Below are positions 12,698-20,371 of a DNA stretch of 22,434 nt, in pieces. Position 1 is the first letter of the stretch, and each line of letters opens with the position of its first letter. Source of the DNA: DASPPF01 sp032906705 (GTDB lineage: Archaea > Thermoproteota > Nitrososphaeria > Nitrososphaerales > Gagatemarchaeaceae). A program made the translations under genes and the position numbers. The notes under the pieces are model-generated. The model was not told the DNA's origin and searched no databases. It saw only the letters and a program-made list of their open reading frames with translations. The DNA is taken from assembly GCA_032906705.1 (NCBI GenBank), contig JAJTZC010000019.1, positions 1 to 22,434 of the forward strand, written 5' to 3'.

Positions 12698-13963
12698 CTA
12701 CTTCAGGACGCCGGAGCCGATCAACCGCCACCGCTCCGCGATACGCCTGCTGACCGCGGCCCGCATCCCTGCCTCGATGGCGACAGGCTTCTTGAGGTCC
12801 ACCTCGATGACGTCTCCCCGGGCTGAGGTGACAACGGCAGGAGACGAGGCGGTCCCAAGGTTGAGCCTCAGGTTCTCAGCAGGCCTCACCTTGTCAACCT
12901 TCACCAGCTCGGCAGAGCCTACGGCAGTTTCGAACAGCTCCAAGTTCAGCGTTGCGTGCTCCCATGTTGGCGGAAGAGTGCCTGGCCTTCCTATCACGCT
13001 CCCCACCATCTGATCTCCCTTCGTGAACGTCGGGTCAAGGCGGGTTCCAAGCGCGACCAGTCCTCCGGGTCCCACCCTGTCTGTACCTCCGGCCCCTGTC
13101 TGAAGGCTCGAAATCTTGGTGACCACGGGCGAGTACTTGCCAGTCCTCTCATCTATCATCCCGGGCCTCAGCTCCACCTCCTCGCCGACTCGCAGCTCCC
13201 CCTTGACTAGGCTCCCACCCAGCACACCGCCCGAGAGTCCTGCGACCTCTGTACCTGGCTTGTTCACGTCGAAGCTCCTGACGACGTACATGAGGGCGTC
13301 TGCCTTCGGGTCTCTCTTCGGTGTAGGAACGACCTCCTCAAGTGCCTCGATGAGCACGTCAATGTTTCGCTTCTGTTGGGCCGATATCGGGACTATGGGA
13401 GCGTCCGCGGCGACAGTATTGGCGACGAAGGACTCGATCGCATCGTAGTTCTTCTTGGCTTCCTCATCGCTGACAAGGTCGACCTTGTTCTGAGCGATCA
13501 CGATCTTCTTCATTCCGAGCATCTGAAGCGCCTGAAGGTGTTCTCTGGTCTGGGGCTTTGGGACCGGCTCGTTGGCGGCAATCACAAGGAGCGCTCCGTC
13601 CATGAGAAACGCGCCTGCAAGCATGTTGGTCATGAGAGACTCGTGACCGGGGCAATCGACGAAGCTGACGGCACGCAACAACTTGGTCTCCTTGCCACAG
13701 ACAGGACACTTCGGGCTCGTGGAGTAGGCCGCTGGGACGGGCGTGTGAGCGCACTTGTAGAACGCGGCATCCGCATATCCGACCTTGATGGTGATGCCTC
13801 GCCTGAGCTCTTCGCTGTGGGCGCTTGCCCAGACGCCAGTTATGCTGGCAACGGTACTGGTCTTTCCGTGATCCACATGGCCGGCTGTCCCGATGTTCAC
13901 CTCAGGCTGCTTGGGCAGCAGGGGTCTCTGCGGGGGCTCGCTGACTAGCTTCTGTGATGACAA
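12698..13963 (-). CDS. eif2g: Translation initiation factor aIF2 gamma subunit
   Basis: GTPase core of the aIF2 heterotrimer that brings initiator Met-tRNA to the small subunit. The product is 421 aa, normal length. G motifs are GHVDHGKT (28-35), DCPGH (103-107) and NKVD (159-162), followed by two beta-barrel domains. The zinc-knuckle region is altered: C71, C86 and C89 are present, but the usual second cysteine of the first CxxC is missing, with H73 nearby. The TTG start at 13963 follows a TATA box at the leaderless distance. It is coupled to the downstream PIN gene with a two-base gap. Confidence 0.97.
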   Translation of the reverse strand: MSSQKLVSEPPQRPLLPKQPEVNIGTAGHVDHGKTSTVASITGVWASAHSEELRRGITIKVGYADAAFYKCAHTPVPAAYSTSPKCPVCGKETKLLRAVSFVDCPGHESLMTNMLAGAFLMDGALLVIAANEPVPKPQTREHLQALQMLGMKKIVIAQNKVDLVSDEEAKKNYDAIESFVANTVAADAPIVPISAQQKRNIDVLIEALEEVVPTPKRDPKADALMYVVRSFDVNKPGTEVAGLSGGVLGGSLVKGELRVGEEVELRPGMIDERTGKYSPVVTKISSLQTGAGGTDRVGPGGLVALGTRLDPTFTKGDQMVGSVIGRPGTLPPTWEHATLNLELFETAVGSAELVKVDKVRPAENLRLNLGTASSPAVVTSARGDVIEVDLKKPVAIEAGMRAAVSRRIAERWRLIGSGVLK

Positions 13964-13988
13964 GAAAGCAAAGTTCCGCCTCGCCCCC

Positions 13989-13996
13989 TTTTAAAG
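13989..13996 (-). promoter_or_regulatory. TATA promoter of eif2g, overlapping the upstream stop codon
   Basis: Minus-strand CTTTAAAA is centred 29 bases before the TTG of eif2g. It contains the TAA stop codon (13991-13993) of the small upstream gene, so the element is part coding sequence. Confidence 0.55.
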
Positions 13997-14218
13997 GCGC
14001 TTGGCTTTGGAAGGGTTATCGCCTGGCCTCCGCACTCCTTTCCCCTCCTTTGCGCTGTTTTCCCTGTTCATCGCTGCAGTTGCCAGCTCGCGGCTGACTA
14101 GTGTGTTCCTGCTCACGCCCTCTTCTTTGGCCCACTCGTCAAGTGCCTCGGCTAGCTTTGCGCTTATCCGCAACAAGATAGGCCGAGTTCCCAAAAGACG
14201 CCTACTTCTTCCCATCAT
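13991..14218 (-). CDS. Small ribbon-helix-helix-like DNA-binding protein
   Basis: A 75-aa basic protein. The segment RPILLRISAKLAEALDEWAKEEGVSRNTLVSRELATAAMN (about 12-51) has the beta strand, helix, turn and helix layout of Arc/CopG/MetJ-type ribbon-helix-helix domains: I-L-L-R-I-S strand, amphipathic helix, then GVSRNTLVSREL. The last 24 residues are polar and basic and probably disordered. The start ATG 14218 overlaps the stop of the HNH gene (ATGA), so it is probably co-translated with it. It may regulate its own operon; a dyad lies on the operon promoter. Family placement is by pattern only. Confidence 0.68.
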   Translation of the reverse strand: MMGRSRRLLGTRPILLRISAKLAEALDEWAKEEGVSRNTLVSRELATAAMNRENSAKEGKGVRRPGDNPSKAKRL

Positions 14219-14625
14219 TTCTCACGCAATCCATTAAGGAAATCGGACAACTCTTCCGGTGAAGGCATCCGAGAGCCAGGCTTTAGGTAAATCGTCATCG
14301 CGCGCCTCTTATCATTGAACCTAGTTGCTTGGCTGTCTGGGGGTGGTCTCGAGCCATGATGCCTTCTTCGATGGCAATTGGCGCACAGAACTACTAGCCC
14401 AGCGCGCAGAGCCTCCTCAGGGTGATTGACATAGTGCCTCTCCCAGTCGGGCCCGAAGGACCTGCGGTCGCTCCCTCCGTCCCCCTTTGTGTGATGGAAA
14501 TCAAGCAAGCAGAATTCCGAGGTTCCACACTCTGCGCATGCTGATTGCCCGAGGATAATCATGAGCCTTCGCCTGGTCTTGGACTTGTCGCTTGCCAAGG
14601 TTCTGGCGACCACCCCTTCATACAT
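14215..14625 (-). CDS. HNH endonuclease-domain protein
   Basis: A 136-aa protein with a compact HNH/His-Me finger nuclease motif: CAEC (C30, C33), LLDFHH (40-45) and LVVLCANCHRRRHH (C81, C84, H85). The four cysteines form the structural zinc site and the histidines and asparagine fit the HNH active site. Such domains occur in mobile introns, phages, restriction systems and toxins. The frame is open to 14703 inside thrC; ATG 14625 is preferred, with GGAGTGAT just upstream and a TATA-like TTTAA about 21 bases away. It overlaps the RHH gene. It sits between two housekeeping operons, so lateral gain is plausible. Confidence 0.8.
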   Translation of the reverse strand: MYEGVVARTLASDKSKTRRRLMIILGQSACAECGTSEFCLLDFHHTKGDGGSDRRSFGPDWERHYVNHPEEALRAGLVVLCANCHRRRHHGSRPPPDSQATRFNDKRRAMTIYLKPGSRMPSPEELSDFLNGLREK

Positions 14626-14636
14626 GATATCACTCC

Positions 14637-14652
14637 GGGCTGATTTAAGCCC
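14637..14652. promoter_or_regulatory. Inverted repeat over the HNH-RHH promoter
   Basis: GGGCT-GATTTA-AGCCC is a perfect 5-bp-arm inverted repeat with a 6-base centre, and that centre is the TATA-like core (minus strand TTAAATC). It ends 12 bases before the HNH ATG. A repressor bound here would block the promoter; the RHH product of the same operon is the obvious candidate. Confidence 0.42.
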
Positions 14653-14665
14653 CAAAGCCCTAGAT

Positions 14666-15865
14666 TCAGCCGAATGCCCTGGTGAGGGTCTTCGAGTCTT
14701 CAATCGCTTCGATTTCCATCCGTACCTGATGGTCCGCGATGTCCTTCAGTCCGTTCCCCGTGGCCACGCATACCACCTTGGCCCGCCTAGGCAGTTTCAG
14801 CTTGGAAAGTGCTGCGACCGGAGCCGCGCTCGCTGCCTCCACGAGGAGACCTTCCCTCGTAGCCATCTCCGCTCTTGCCAGCAGTATCTCCCGGTCCGAG
14901 ACGGTGACCGCAGCTCCGCGCGACTCAGAGACGGCAGCCAGGGCCTTCTTCCACGAGACGGGGTTGCCTATCCTTATCGCTGACGCAACTGTCTGCGGCG
15001 CATCCCAGGGTTTCAGCTGGGCCCCTCTCGAAACGGCTTCCGCGATTGGTGCTGCCCCTTCGGCTTGCACGCCGACCATCTTTGGGAGTGCTCGCGCGAT
15101 CCCGAAGGCACGGAGCTCTTTGAATCCCTTCCAGATTGCACTGATGTTTCCTGCGTTACCGACAGGTAGCACGACATAGTCGGGGACTTCGCCGAGCTGC
15201 TCGTAGATTTCATAGGCGGTGGCCTTCTGCCCCTCGATTCGGAAGGGGTTCACAGAATTCACCAAGTAGAACCGCCGGTCTTGGTTGACGAGGTCGAAGA
15301 CGAGGTTCAGGGCGGAGTCGAAGTTGCCCTCGACGCCGAAGACGCGCGCCCCGTAGGAGAAGGCCTGCCCCAGCTTTCCCCTCGCTACGTTTCCCCGGGG
15401 CACCACGACCGCAGCGGGAATCCGGGCCTTGGCGGCGTAGGCGGCGAGCGAAGCTGCCGTGTTCCCGGTCGACGCGCAGACCAAAGCCGTCGACCGGAGG
15501 CTCTTTGCCCTCGTCACGGCCACGGTCATGCCCCTATCCTTGAAGGAGCCCGTCGGGTTCTGGCCGTCGTTCTTGACGTAGAGCTCACCGACTTTGCCGG
15601 CGGCAGCAAGGTTCTCTGCGCGGACGAGAGGTGTATTGCCCTCGTTCAGAGACACGACGGGGGCGTCACTCGGAAATGGCAGGGCTGCGCGAAAGCGCCA
15701 GATACCTGCCCCCCTTTGCCCGAACAGAGACTTCCTGCTCACCTTCAATCCGGCCGCAGAAATGTCGAGGAGGTTGCCGCAGGATGCGCAGCGGGAGTCA
15801 GGGAGCTCACTTTCAGCCTCTCTCCCGCACTCTATGCAACGCGTCGACCAAGGGCTACCTTTCAA
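14666..15865 (-). CDS. thrC: Threonine synthase
   Basis: PLP enzyme that converts O-phosphohomoserine to threonine, 399 aa. An N-terminal zinc ribbon (C10, C13, C26, C29) is followed by the PLP lyase/synthase fold. The PLP lysine is K109 in NPTGSFKDRGM; STGNTAASLAAYAAK and LPVGNAGNISAIWKG supply phosphate-binding loops. The TTG start at 15865 overlaps thrB by 11 bases; starting later would cut the zinc ribbon. It is the last gene of the asd-hom-lysC-thrB-thrC operon, matching the last step of the pathway. Confidence 0.95.
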   Translation of the reverse strand: MKGSPWSTRCIECGREAESELPDSRCASCGNLLDISAAGLKVSRKSLFGQRGAGIWRFRAALPFPSDAPVVSLNEGNTPLVRAENLAAAGKVGELYVKNDGQNPTGSFKDRGMTVAVTRAKSLRSTALVCASTGNTAASLAAYAAKARIPAAVVVPRGNVARGKLGQAFSYGARVFGVEGNFDSALNLVFDLVNQDRRFYLVNSVNPFRIEGQKATAYEIYEQLGEVPDYVVLPVGNAGNISAIWKGFKELRAFGIARALPKMVGVQAEGAAPIAEAVSRGAQLKPWDAPQTVASAIRIGNPVSWKKALAAVSESRGAAVTVSDREILLARAEMATREGLLVEAASAAPVAALSKLKLPRRAKVVCVATGNGLKDIADHQVRMEIEAIEDSKTLTRAFG

Positions 15866-16781
15866 GCACCTTGCACCCCTGCCCGATCCCAGTCACGAAC
15901 CCGGAACTCTCAACACCGACGAGTCGGAACGCCCTGACCATGGCTTTGAGCACACGTCCGCTTGAGCGCTTGGGAGACACAGCGAGAAGGGATGGTCCGG
16001 CACCGCTTATGCAGAGGCCTGCCGCGCCCTGCGAGGTCGCCGCTTTTCGGACTTCGTCAAGCCCTGGGACCATCTCGGCCCGTCGCTCGTCCACGAGGCT
16101 CGTTGTCATTGCGGCCCCGATCTCCTCCACGCTTCCATTCGCGAAGCCGTGGACCATCAGACTCGCAGCTCGCGAGATGTCGACCATCATCTCGAGGGAG
16201 ACTGACTTCGGGAGCAGAGAACGCGCGAACCTGGTCTTCTCCCGCGGGAGCTCTATGCCTGGCGTGACCAGGCAGAGTCCCATCGCTGCGGGCGGTTCCA
16301 TCCTGACGTAATCATGATCTCTTCCGACGACCACAAACCCTCCAAGGAGTGATGCCGTCACGTTGTCGTAATGGGCAGCTCCAGAGGCGACACTCTCCCC
16401 GATGCCTGAATATTTGATCAGCTCCTTGTTCGAGAGGCCGAGTTTGAATAGCGCGTTGGTGCCGACTGCCGCAGCCACCGAAGAGGCTGCGCTGCTGCCC
16501 AGCCCAGCGCCGATGGGGACGCCCTTTTTGAGCAGAAGGGATATGCCGCCTCTGACGCCGTAATCTGCCATGATTGCACTCGCGACGGCCCCGGCAACGT
16601 TCTCCGTCGGCTTTATCGTGAGCAGCTGTGCTCCCCTAACGGTGACGGAGACTCCAGACTGCTCGGGCCTCAGCGTAAGGGTGTCCTTAGGGTTCCTGAG
16701 AGCCACAGCGAAGATGTCGAACCCGCAGCCCAGGTTAGCTGACGAGGCGGGCGCCTCGACCACGACGTGATTACCTTTCAT
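15855..16781 (-). CDS. thrB: Homoserine kinase (GHMP family)
   Basis: Phosphorylates homoserine with ATP to O-phosphohomoserine. The product is 308 aa, typical of the GHMP-type ThrB. The N-terminus VVVEAPASSANLGCGFDIFAVAL is the family signature; the ATP-binding loop is PIGAGLGSSAAS (89-100); SGAGPSLLAV near the C-terminus is GHMP motif 3. The ATG start overlaps the lysC stop by four bases (ATGA). Confidence 0.96.
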   Translation of the reverse strand: MKGNHVVVEAPASSANLGCGFDIFAVALRNPKDTLTLRPEQSGVSVTVRGAQLLTIKPTENVAGAVASAIMADYGVRGGISLLLKKGVPIGAGLGSSAASSVAAAVGTNALFKLGLSNKELIKYSGIGESVASGAAHYDNVTASLLGGFVVVGRDHDYVRMEPPAAMGLCLVTPGIELPREKTRFARSLLPKSVSLEMMVDISRAASLMVHGFANGSVEEIGAAMTTSLVDERRAEMVPGLDEVRKAATSQGAAGLCISGAGPSLLAVSPKRSSGRVLKAMVRAFRLVGVESSGFVTGIGQGCKVLER

Positions 16782-18184
16782 CTCCGGCTGCCCCTTGTGA
16801 CTACCAGCGCGTGCACGGCTCTCGCTGCATCGTTTGCCTTCTTCTCCTCGACGACAAAGGAGATGTTGAGCTCGGATGACCCCTGAGCGATCATTTTGAC
16901 GTTGATGCCCCTTGCAGCCACTGCCCCGAAGACCTTCGCGGCCACGCCCTTCGTTCCCCTCATTCCTGCGCCTACGGCCGCGACGACTGCGACGTGGGCA
17001 TCCGTTGCGACGACCGCGGCGACCCTCTCCTTTGCCAGCTCAGTCGATATGGCTTCTTTCGCCTGCCTCAGTGCATTTCGCCTCACGACCATGCTGATGT
17101 TCGCCTCCGAAACACTCTGCGAGATCATCAGTATGTTGACTTTGGCCGCTGCTAGGGCGGCGAACACCCTTGCCGCGATGCCTGGCCTCCCTTGAAGCGT
17201 CTCGCCTGAGACTGTCAAAAGCCCAACATGTTTCACCGTCGCCACGGACTTCACCACGCCACCGCTCCGCTTCTCATCTGTCGTGATGAGGGTGCCGACC
17301 CCATTGGGTCGTAAGCCGTTTCTAATCCTTACGGGTATTCGGGCGACTCGTGCCGGACCCAGAGCAAGAGGGTGCATGTTCTTCGCTCCGAAGAAGGCCA
17401 GCTCCTCTGCTTCAGCGTAGCTCAGCTGCTCGATCAGCTTCGGTCTGCTAACGACGCCAGGGTCGCCCGTCATTATGCCGTCGACGTCAGTCCAGATCCA
17501 CACTTCGTCCGCGTCCAGCGCGCTGCCGATTATCGTTGCCGTGTAGTCCGAACCGCCTCTTCCTAGCGTGGTGATGTCTCCCTCCTTGGTTCGGGCGATG
17601 AAGCCGGTGAGAACTGGCACCTCAGCCTTGGAGAGTCGCCTCAGTAGCGTTCGTCTCACATTCCTCCTCGTCGCCGTCAAGTCCGGGAAGGCCTCGCCGA
17701 ACGACCCGTCAGTCACGATTCCGACTTCCCCTCCGGTGAATGCGCGGGAAGCAATTCCTTGATGCTCCAGCTCGGCAGAAACTATCGGGGCCGCCAGCCT
17801 TTCCCCCACAGACAGAATCATGTCCCTTGAGCGGGGCGAGAGTTCGCCTAGGGTCGAAACCCCGGCCAGGACGGTGCGAAGCTCTTCCAGGGTGCGGTCC
17901 AATCTGCCCAGGAGGGCCTTCTTCGCGGCGGCATCCAGCGATGTTCCAGCGACCGCCTTCCCGTGGAGTCTTCTCAGCTTTCCGAGCGCCTCCTCAAAGT
18001 TCGTCCCTCGCCGCCCTGCGGCTTTTTCTGCCGCCTCAATCAGAGCGTCCGTAACATCGTCCAATGCGGAGACCACGACGACGACCGAGTTGTCCCCTGC
18101 GTGTCGAGAAACAATCTCCGCTATCCTTCGTGGTCCCCCGGGGGCACCGATGAGGCTGCCTCCGAACTTCATGATGATCCTCAT
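16778..18184 (-). CDS. lysC: Aspartate kinase with two ACT domains
   Basis: Phosphorylates aspartate, the entry step to threonine (and to lysine or methionine where made). The product is 468 aa. Catalytic domain motifs are MKFGGS (5-10), TLGRGGSDYTA (206-216) and WTDVDGIMTGDP (231-242). Two ACT regulatory domains follow (about 318-385 and 398-465), the usual site of threonine or lysine feedback binding. The frame is open to 18292 but ATG 18184 gives MRIIMKFGGS and overlaps the hom stop (ATGA). It is a stand-alone kinase, not fused to homoserine dehydrogenase. Confidence 0.96.
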   Translation of the reverse strand: MRIIMKFGGSLIGAPGGPRRIAEIVSRHAGDNSVVVVVSALDDVTDALIEAAEKAAGRRGTNFEEALGKLRRLHGKAVAGTSLDAAAKKALLGRLDRTLEELRTVLAGVSTLGELSPRSRDMILSVGERLAAPIVSAELEHQGIASRAFTGGEVGIVTDGSFGEAFPDLTATRRNVRRTLLRRLSKAEVPVLTGFIARTKEGDITTLGRGGSDYTATIIGSALDADEVWIWTDVDGIMTGDPGVVSRPKLIEQLSYAEAEELAFFGAKNMHPLALGPARVARIPVRIRNGLRPNGVGTLITTDEKRSGGVVKSVATVKHVGLLTVSGETLQGRPGIAARVFAALAAAKVNILMISQSVSEANISMVVRRNALRQAKEAISTELAKERVAAVVATDAHVAVVAAVGAGMRGTKGVAAKVFGAVAARGINVKMIAQGSSELNISFVVEEKKANDAARAVHALVVTRGSRR

Positions 18185-19170
18185 GCTGCCCTTACCCTCG
18201 CCAATTGGATCAGGTCCCTCAGGACTGCCAATGACGTTGTCACGCTCCCTGCGCCGCGACCGAGGATTGCCCTGTCCCCCGATTCGCTGCAATGAAAGAC
18301 AACTGCATGGGAGGGTCCTTTCACGGCAAGCGGGCTTGTCTTCACGACTTCCGTCGCAATCACGTCAAGGGACTTGCGAGCGTGCGCTACGAGCCTGACT
18401 GCGCGCCCGTTCTTGCCGGCGCTCCTGACGGACGCATGCGTGACGCGTCTTATGCCGCTGAGAGGTTTCACATCCTTCAGTCGGAAGTCTCTCCCCATTA
18501 CATGATTGGCCAGTATTACCAACTTGCACGCGGCGTCCAGGCCGTCAATGTCGAACGAAGGGTCGGTTTCGGCGTAGCCTAGTTTCTGAGCCTCTCTCAA
18601 AGCCCCAGCGTAGCTCTCGCCCTCCTCTATTTTGGTGAGCACGAAATTGGAAGTTGCGTTCAGGACCCCATCAATCCGGTCCACGGTTTCCGCCTCGGCA
18701 CAGGCCCTCCCGAACTCCAGAATTGGCAGCCCTCCGCCGACGCAGGCTCCGTATAGTAACCCCACACCGCGCCTTCTCGCCTCGCCGAGAAGAGCGGAGT
18801 AATGAAGCGCGAGGGGCATCTTGTTTGCAGTGACCACGCTCTTTGAAGACCTCAAGGCCTCTCTGATGTGCGACAAAGCGGGCTCCCCGTCCCTGCTCGC
18901 GGGAGTTGCCTCTACAATTGCATCGGCGTCTGAGTCTCGGATCACCTCTAGGGCGCTTCTATCGAGAGAGCCGACTCGACCATCCCGCCTTTTCCGTCTG
19001 AGCAAGCTTGTGGCAGTGAGCCCCCTGTCATCTGCCGCCGCGCTCTTCGAATCGACGACAGCCACGATCTTGAAATCAGGCGAGTGACCTCCTGGCGTTC
19101 TGGCACGCTTCTCGAAGACGGCCGCCAGCCCGCTTCCTATCGTTCCGAAGCCAACCAGGATGACCTTCAA
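18181..19170 (-). CDS. hom: Homoserine dehydrogenase
   Basis: Reduces aspartate semialdehyde to homoserine with NAD(P)H. The product is 329 aa, the short form without an ACT domain, so feedback control would rest with lysC. The Rossmann motif is GFGTIG (7-12); SVVTANKMPLA (111-121) is the nucleotide/substrate loop; the catalytic block is GYAETDPSFDIDGLDAACKL with K216. The TTG start at 19170 directly abuts the asd stop (TAG TTG). The ATGA at its end couples it to lysC. Confidence 0.95.
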   Translation of the reverse strand: MKVILVGFGTIGSGLAAVFEKRARTPGGHSPDFKIVAVVDSKSAAADDRGLTATSLLRRKRRDGRVGSLDRSALEVIRDSDADAIVEATPASRDGEPALSHIREALRSSKSVVTANKMPLALHYSALLGEARRRGVGLLYGACVGGGLPILEFGRACAEAETVDRIDGVLNATSNFVLTKIEEGESYAGALREAQKLGYAETDPSFDIDGLDAACKLVILANHVMGRDFRLKDVKPLSGIRRVTHASVRSAGKNGRAVRLVAHARKSLDVIATEVVKTSPLAVKGPSHAVVFHCSESGDRAILGRGAGSVTTSLAVLRDLIQLARVRAA

Positions 19171-20232
19171 CTAGGCAAGCAGTCCTTTGCGGTACATCAA
19201 CTCCGCAGTCAGGATGGTCGATCCTGCCGCTCCCCTGATTGTGTTGTGTGAGAGGAGCGTCAGCCTCCCCGATCTCTCGTCGAGTCCCCGTCTTATTCTC
19301 CCGACCACCACGCTCATTCCCGGCACTGTCCCAGCGTATCTGTCCAGCTTGGGCTGAGGTCTGTCCTGTTCCTCCGCAATGATGATGGGCTTTTCCGGGG
19401 AGGTCGGCAGTCCCAGCTTCTGCGGCTCGCCCTCGAAGGCTCGGAGGAGCCTCTTGACCTGCTCTGGGTCGAACCTGCCCTCTGTCTCCAAGTATAGTGA
19501 TTCCAAGTGACCATCGGTCGTGGCGACCCTGTGGGCCATCGCGCTAATCTGGAATCCAGCGTCCACGACCCTGCCGTCCGATACACTCCCGAGCATCTTG
19601 AGCGGTTCGGTTTCCACTTTCTCCTCCTCGTCGCGGATGTAGGGTATGACGTTGTCAATGATGTCCAGGGACGGGACGCCCGGATAGCCGGCCCCCGAGA
19701 CAGCTTGCATGGTGGAAACGACAACCTTGCGGAGACCGAGCTCATCGTGAATCGGTTTCAGGAGCAAGGCGAGGCCGGCCGCTGTGCAGTTCGGAGTTGC
19801 CACGATGAAGCCCTTCCACCTCCGCCTCCTTCTCTGTCCTTCCAACAGTTCTAGGTGGTTTGGGTTGACCTCCGGGATTATCAGGGGGACGTCCTCCTCC
19901 ATCCTGTGTGGGCTCGCGTCCGTCATCACCTTGAACCCGGCCCGCGCAAACTTCGACTCCAGAGCCTTCGCCACATCGGTCGGGAGTGGGGAGAATGCTA
20001 CGTCCGCTTTCACTGCTGCTGGTTCGGTGGCACTGACCTTCAACTCTCTCGCCCGGGCTGAGAGCGGTAGGTTCTCGTTTCCTGCGACAACATCACCGTA
20101 CCTTCTTCCGACGCTCTCCCGACCAGTGACCGCAACCAGCTCGAAGTAAGGGTGATTGGAGAGCATGCTGACGTAACGTCGCCCGACCATCCCGGTGGCT
20201 CCCAGGACCGCGACCTTGACCTTCTTGGGCAT
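19171..20232 (-). CDS. asd: Aspartate-semialdehyde dehydrogenase
   Basis: Reduces aspartyl phosphate to aspartate semialdehyde with NADPH. The 353-aa product is of the archaeal/fungal type. The Rossmann loop is GATGMVG (11-17); the active-site cysteine is C149 in ATPNCTAAG; ASPHRMEEDVPLIIPEVNPNHLELL and STMQAVSGAGYPG are family blocks. ATG 20232 gives MPKKVKVAVLGATG. The frame also allows GTG 20274, adding 14 residues (LLPKRPVTKRTKK); I cannot exclude that start. It is the first gene of the threonine operon, although it is the second pathway step. Confidence 0.95.
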   Translation of the reverse strand: MPKKVKVAVLGATGMVGRRYVSMLSNHPYFELVAVTGRESVGRRYGDVVAGNENLPLSARARELKVSATEPAAVKADVAFSPLPTDVAKALESKFARAGFKVMTDASPHRMEEDVPLIIPEVNPNHLELLEGQRRRRRWKGFIVATPNCTAAGLALLLKPIHDELGLRKVVVSTMQAVSGAGYPGVPSLDIIDNVIPYIRDEEEKVETEPLKMLGSVSDGRVVDAGFQISAMAHRVATTDGHLESLYLETEGRFDPEQVKRLLRAFEGEPQKLGLPTSPEKPIIIAEEQDRPQPKLDRYAGTVPGMSVVVGRIRRGLDERSGRLTLLSHNTIRGAAGSTILTAELMYRKGLLA

Positions 20233-20325
20233 CTTCTTCGTGCGCTTAGTCACCGGGCGTTTCGGTAATAACACATCCGCCGTGACCTCGAGCGCCTACT
20301 TGCCGGAGCTCCACCGCCTGATAGG

Positions 20326-20355
20326 ATTAACCTAACTTATACTTATATATAATAA
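20326..20355. promoter_or_regulatory. AT-rich divergent promoter between asd and the AbiE-like pair
   Basis: This stretch is far more AT-rich than its surroundings. On the plus strand TTATATATAATAA (20343-20355) is centred about 25 bases before the ATG at 20372, fitting leaderless transcription of the AbiEii-like gene. The minus strand also offers TATA-like sequence for asd (TATAAGT and GTTAATCC). A tandem ACTTAT-ACTTAT repeat spans 20335-20346. The whole gap 20233-20371 has no other visible feature. Confidence 0.55.
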
Positions 20356-20371
20356 CGGTTCATCCTTGACC

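Noticed and set aside
12327..12731. PIN gene as a VapC toxin
   Set aside because: No antitoxin gene is adjacent, and its place directly after eif2g matches the Fcf1-like PIN genes of archaeal translation operons.
15631..16311. Long plus-strand open frames across thrC/thrB, eif2g, lysC and infB
   Set aside because: In GC-rich DNA the strand opposite real genes often stays open. These frames are low in sense and overlap well-identified enzymes.
16778..18292. N-terminally extended aspartate kinase (504 aa)
   Set aside because: The extra 36 residues are the shadow of hom; MRIIMKFGGS at 18184 is the true start and gives an ATGA overlap.
20335..20346. ACTTAT tandem repeat as an AbiEi operator
   Set aside because: Only two copies, and they lie inside a generally AT-rich TATA region, so the repeat may be composition. 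Known AbiEi operators are longer inverted repeats, and none was seen.
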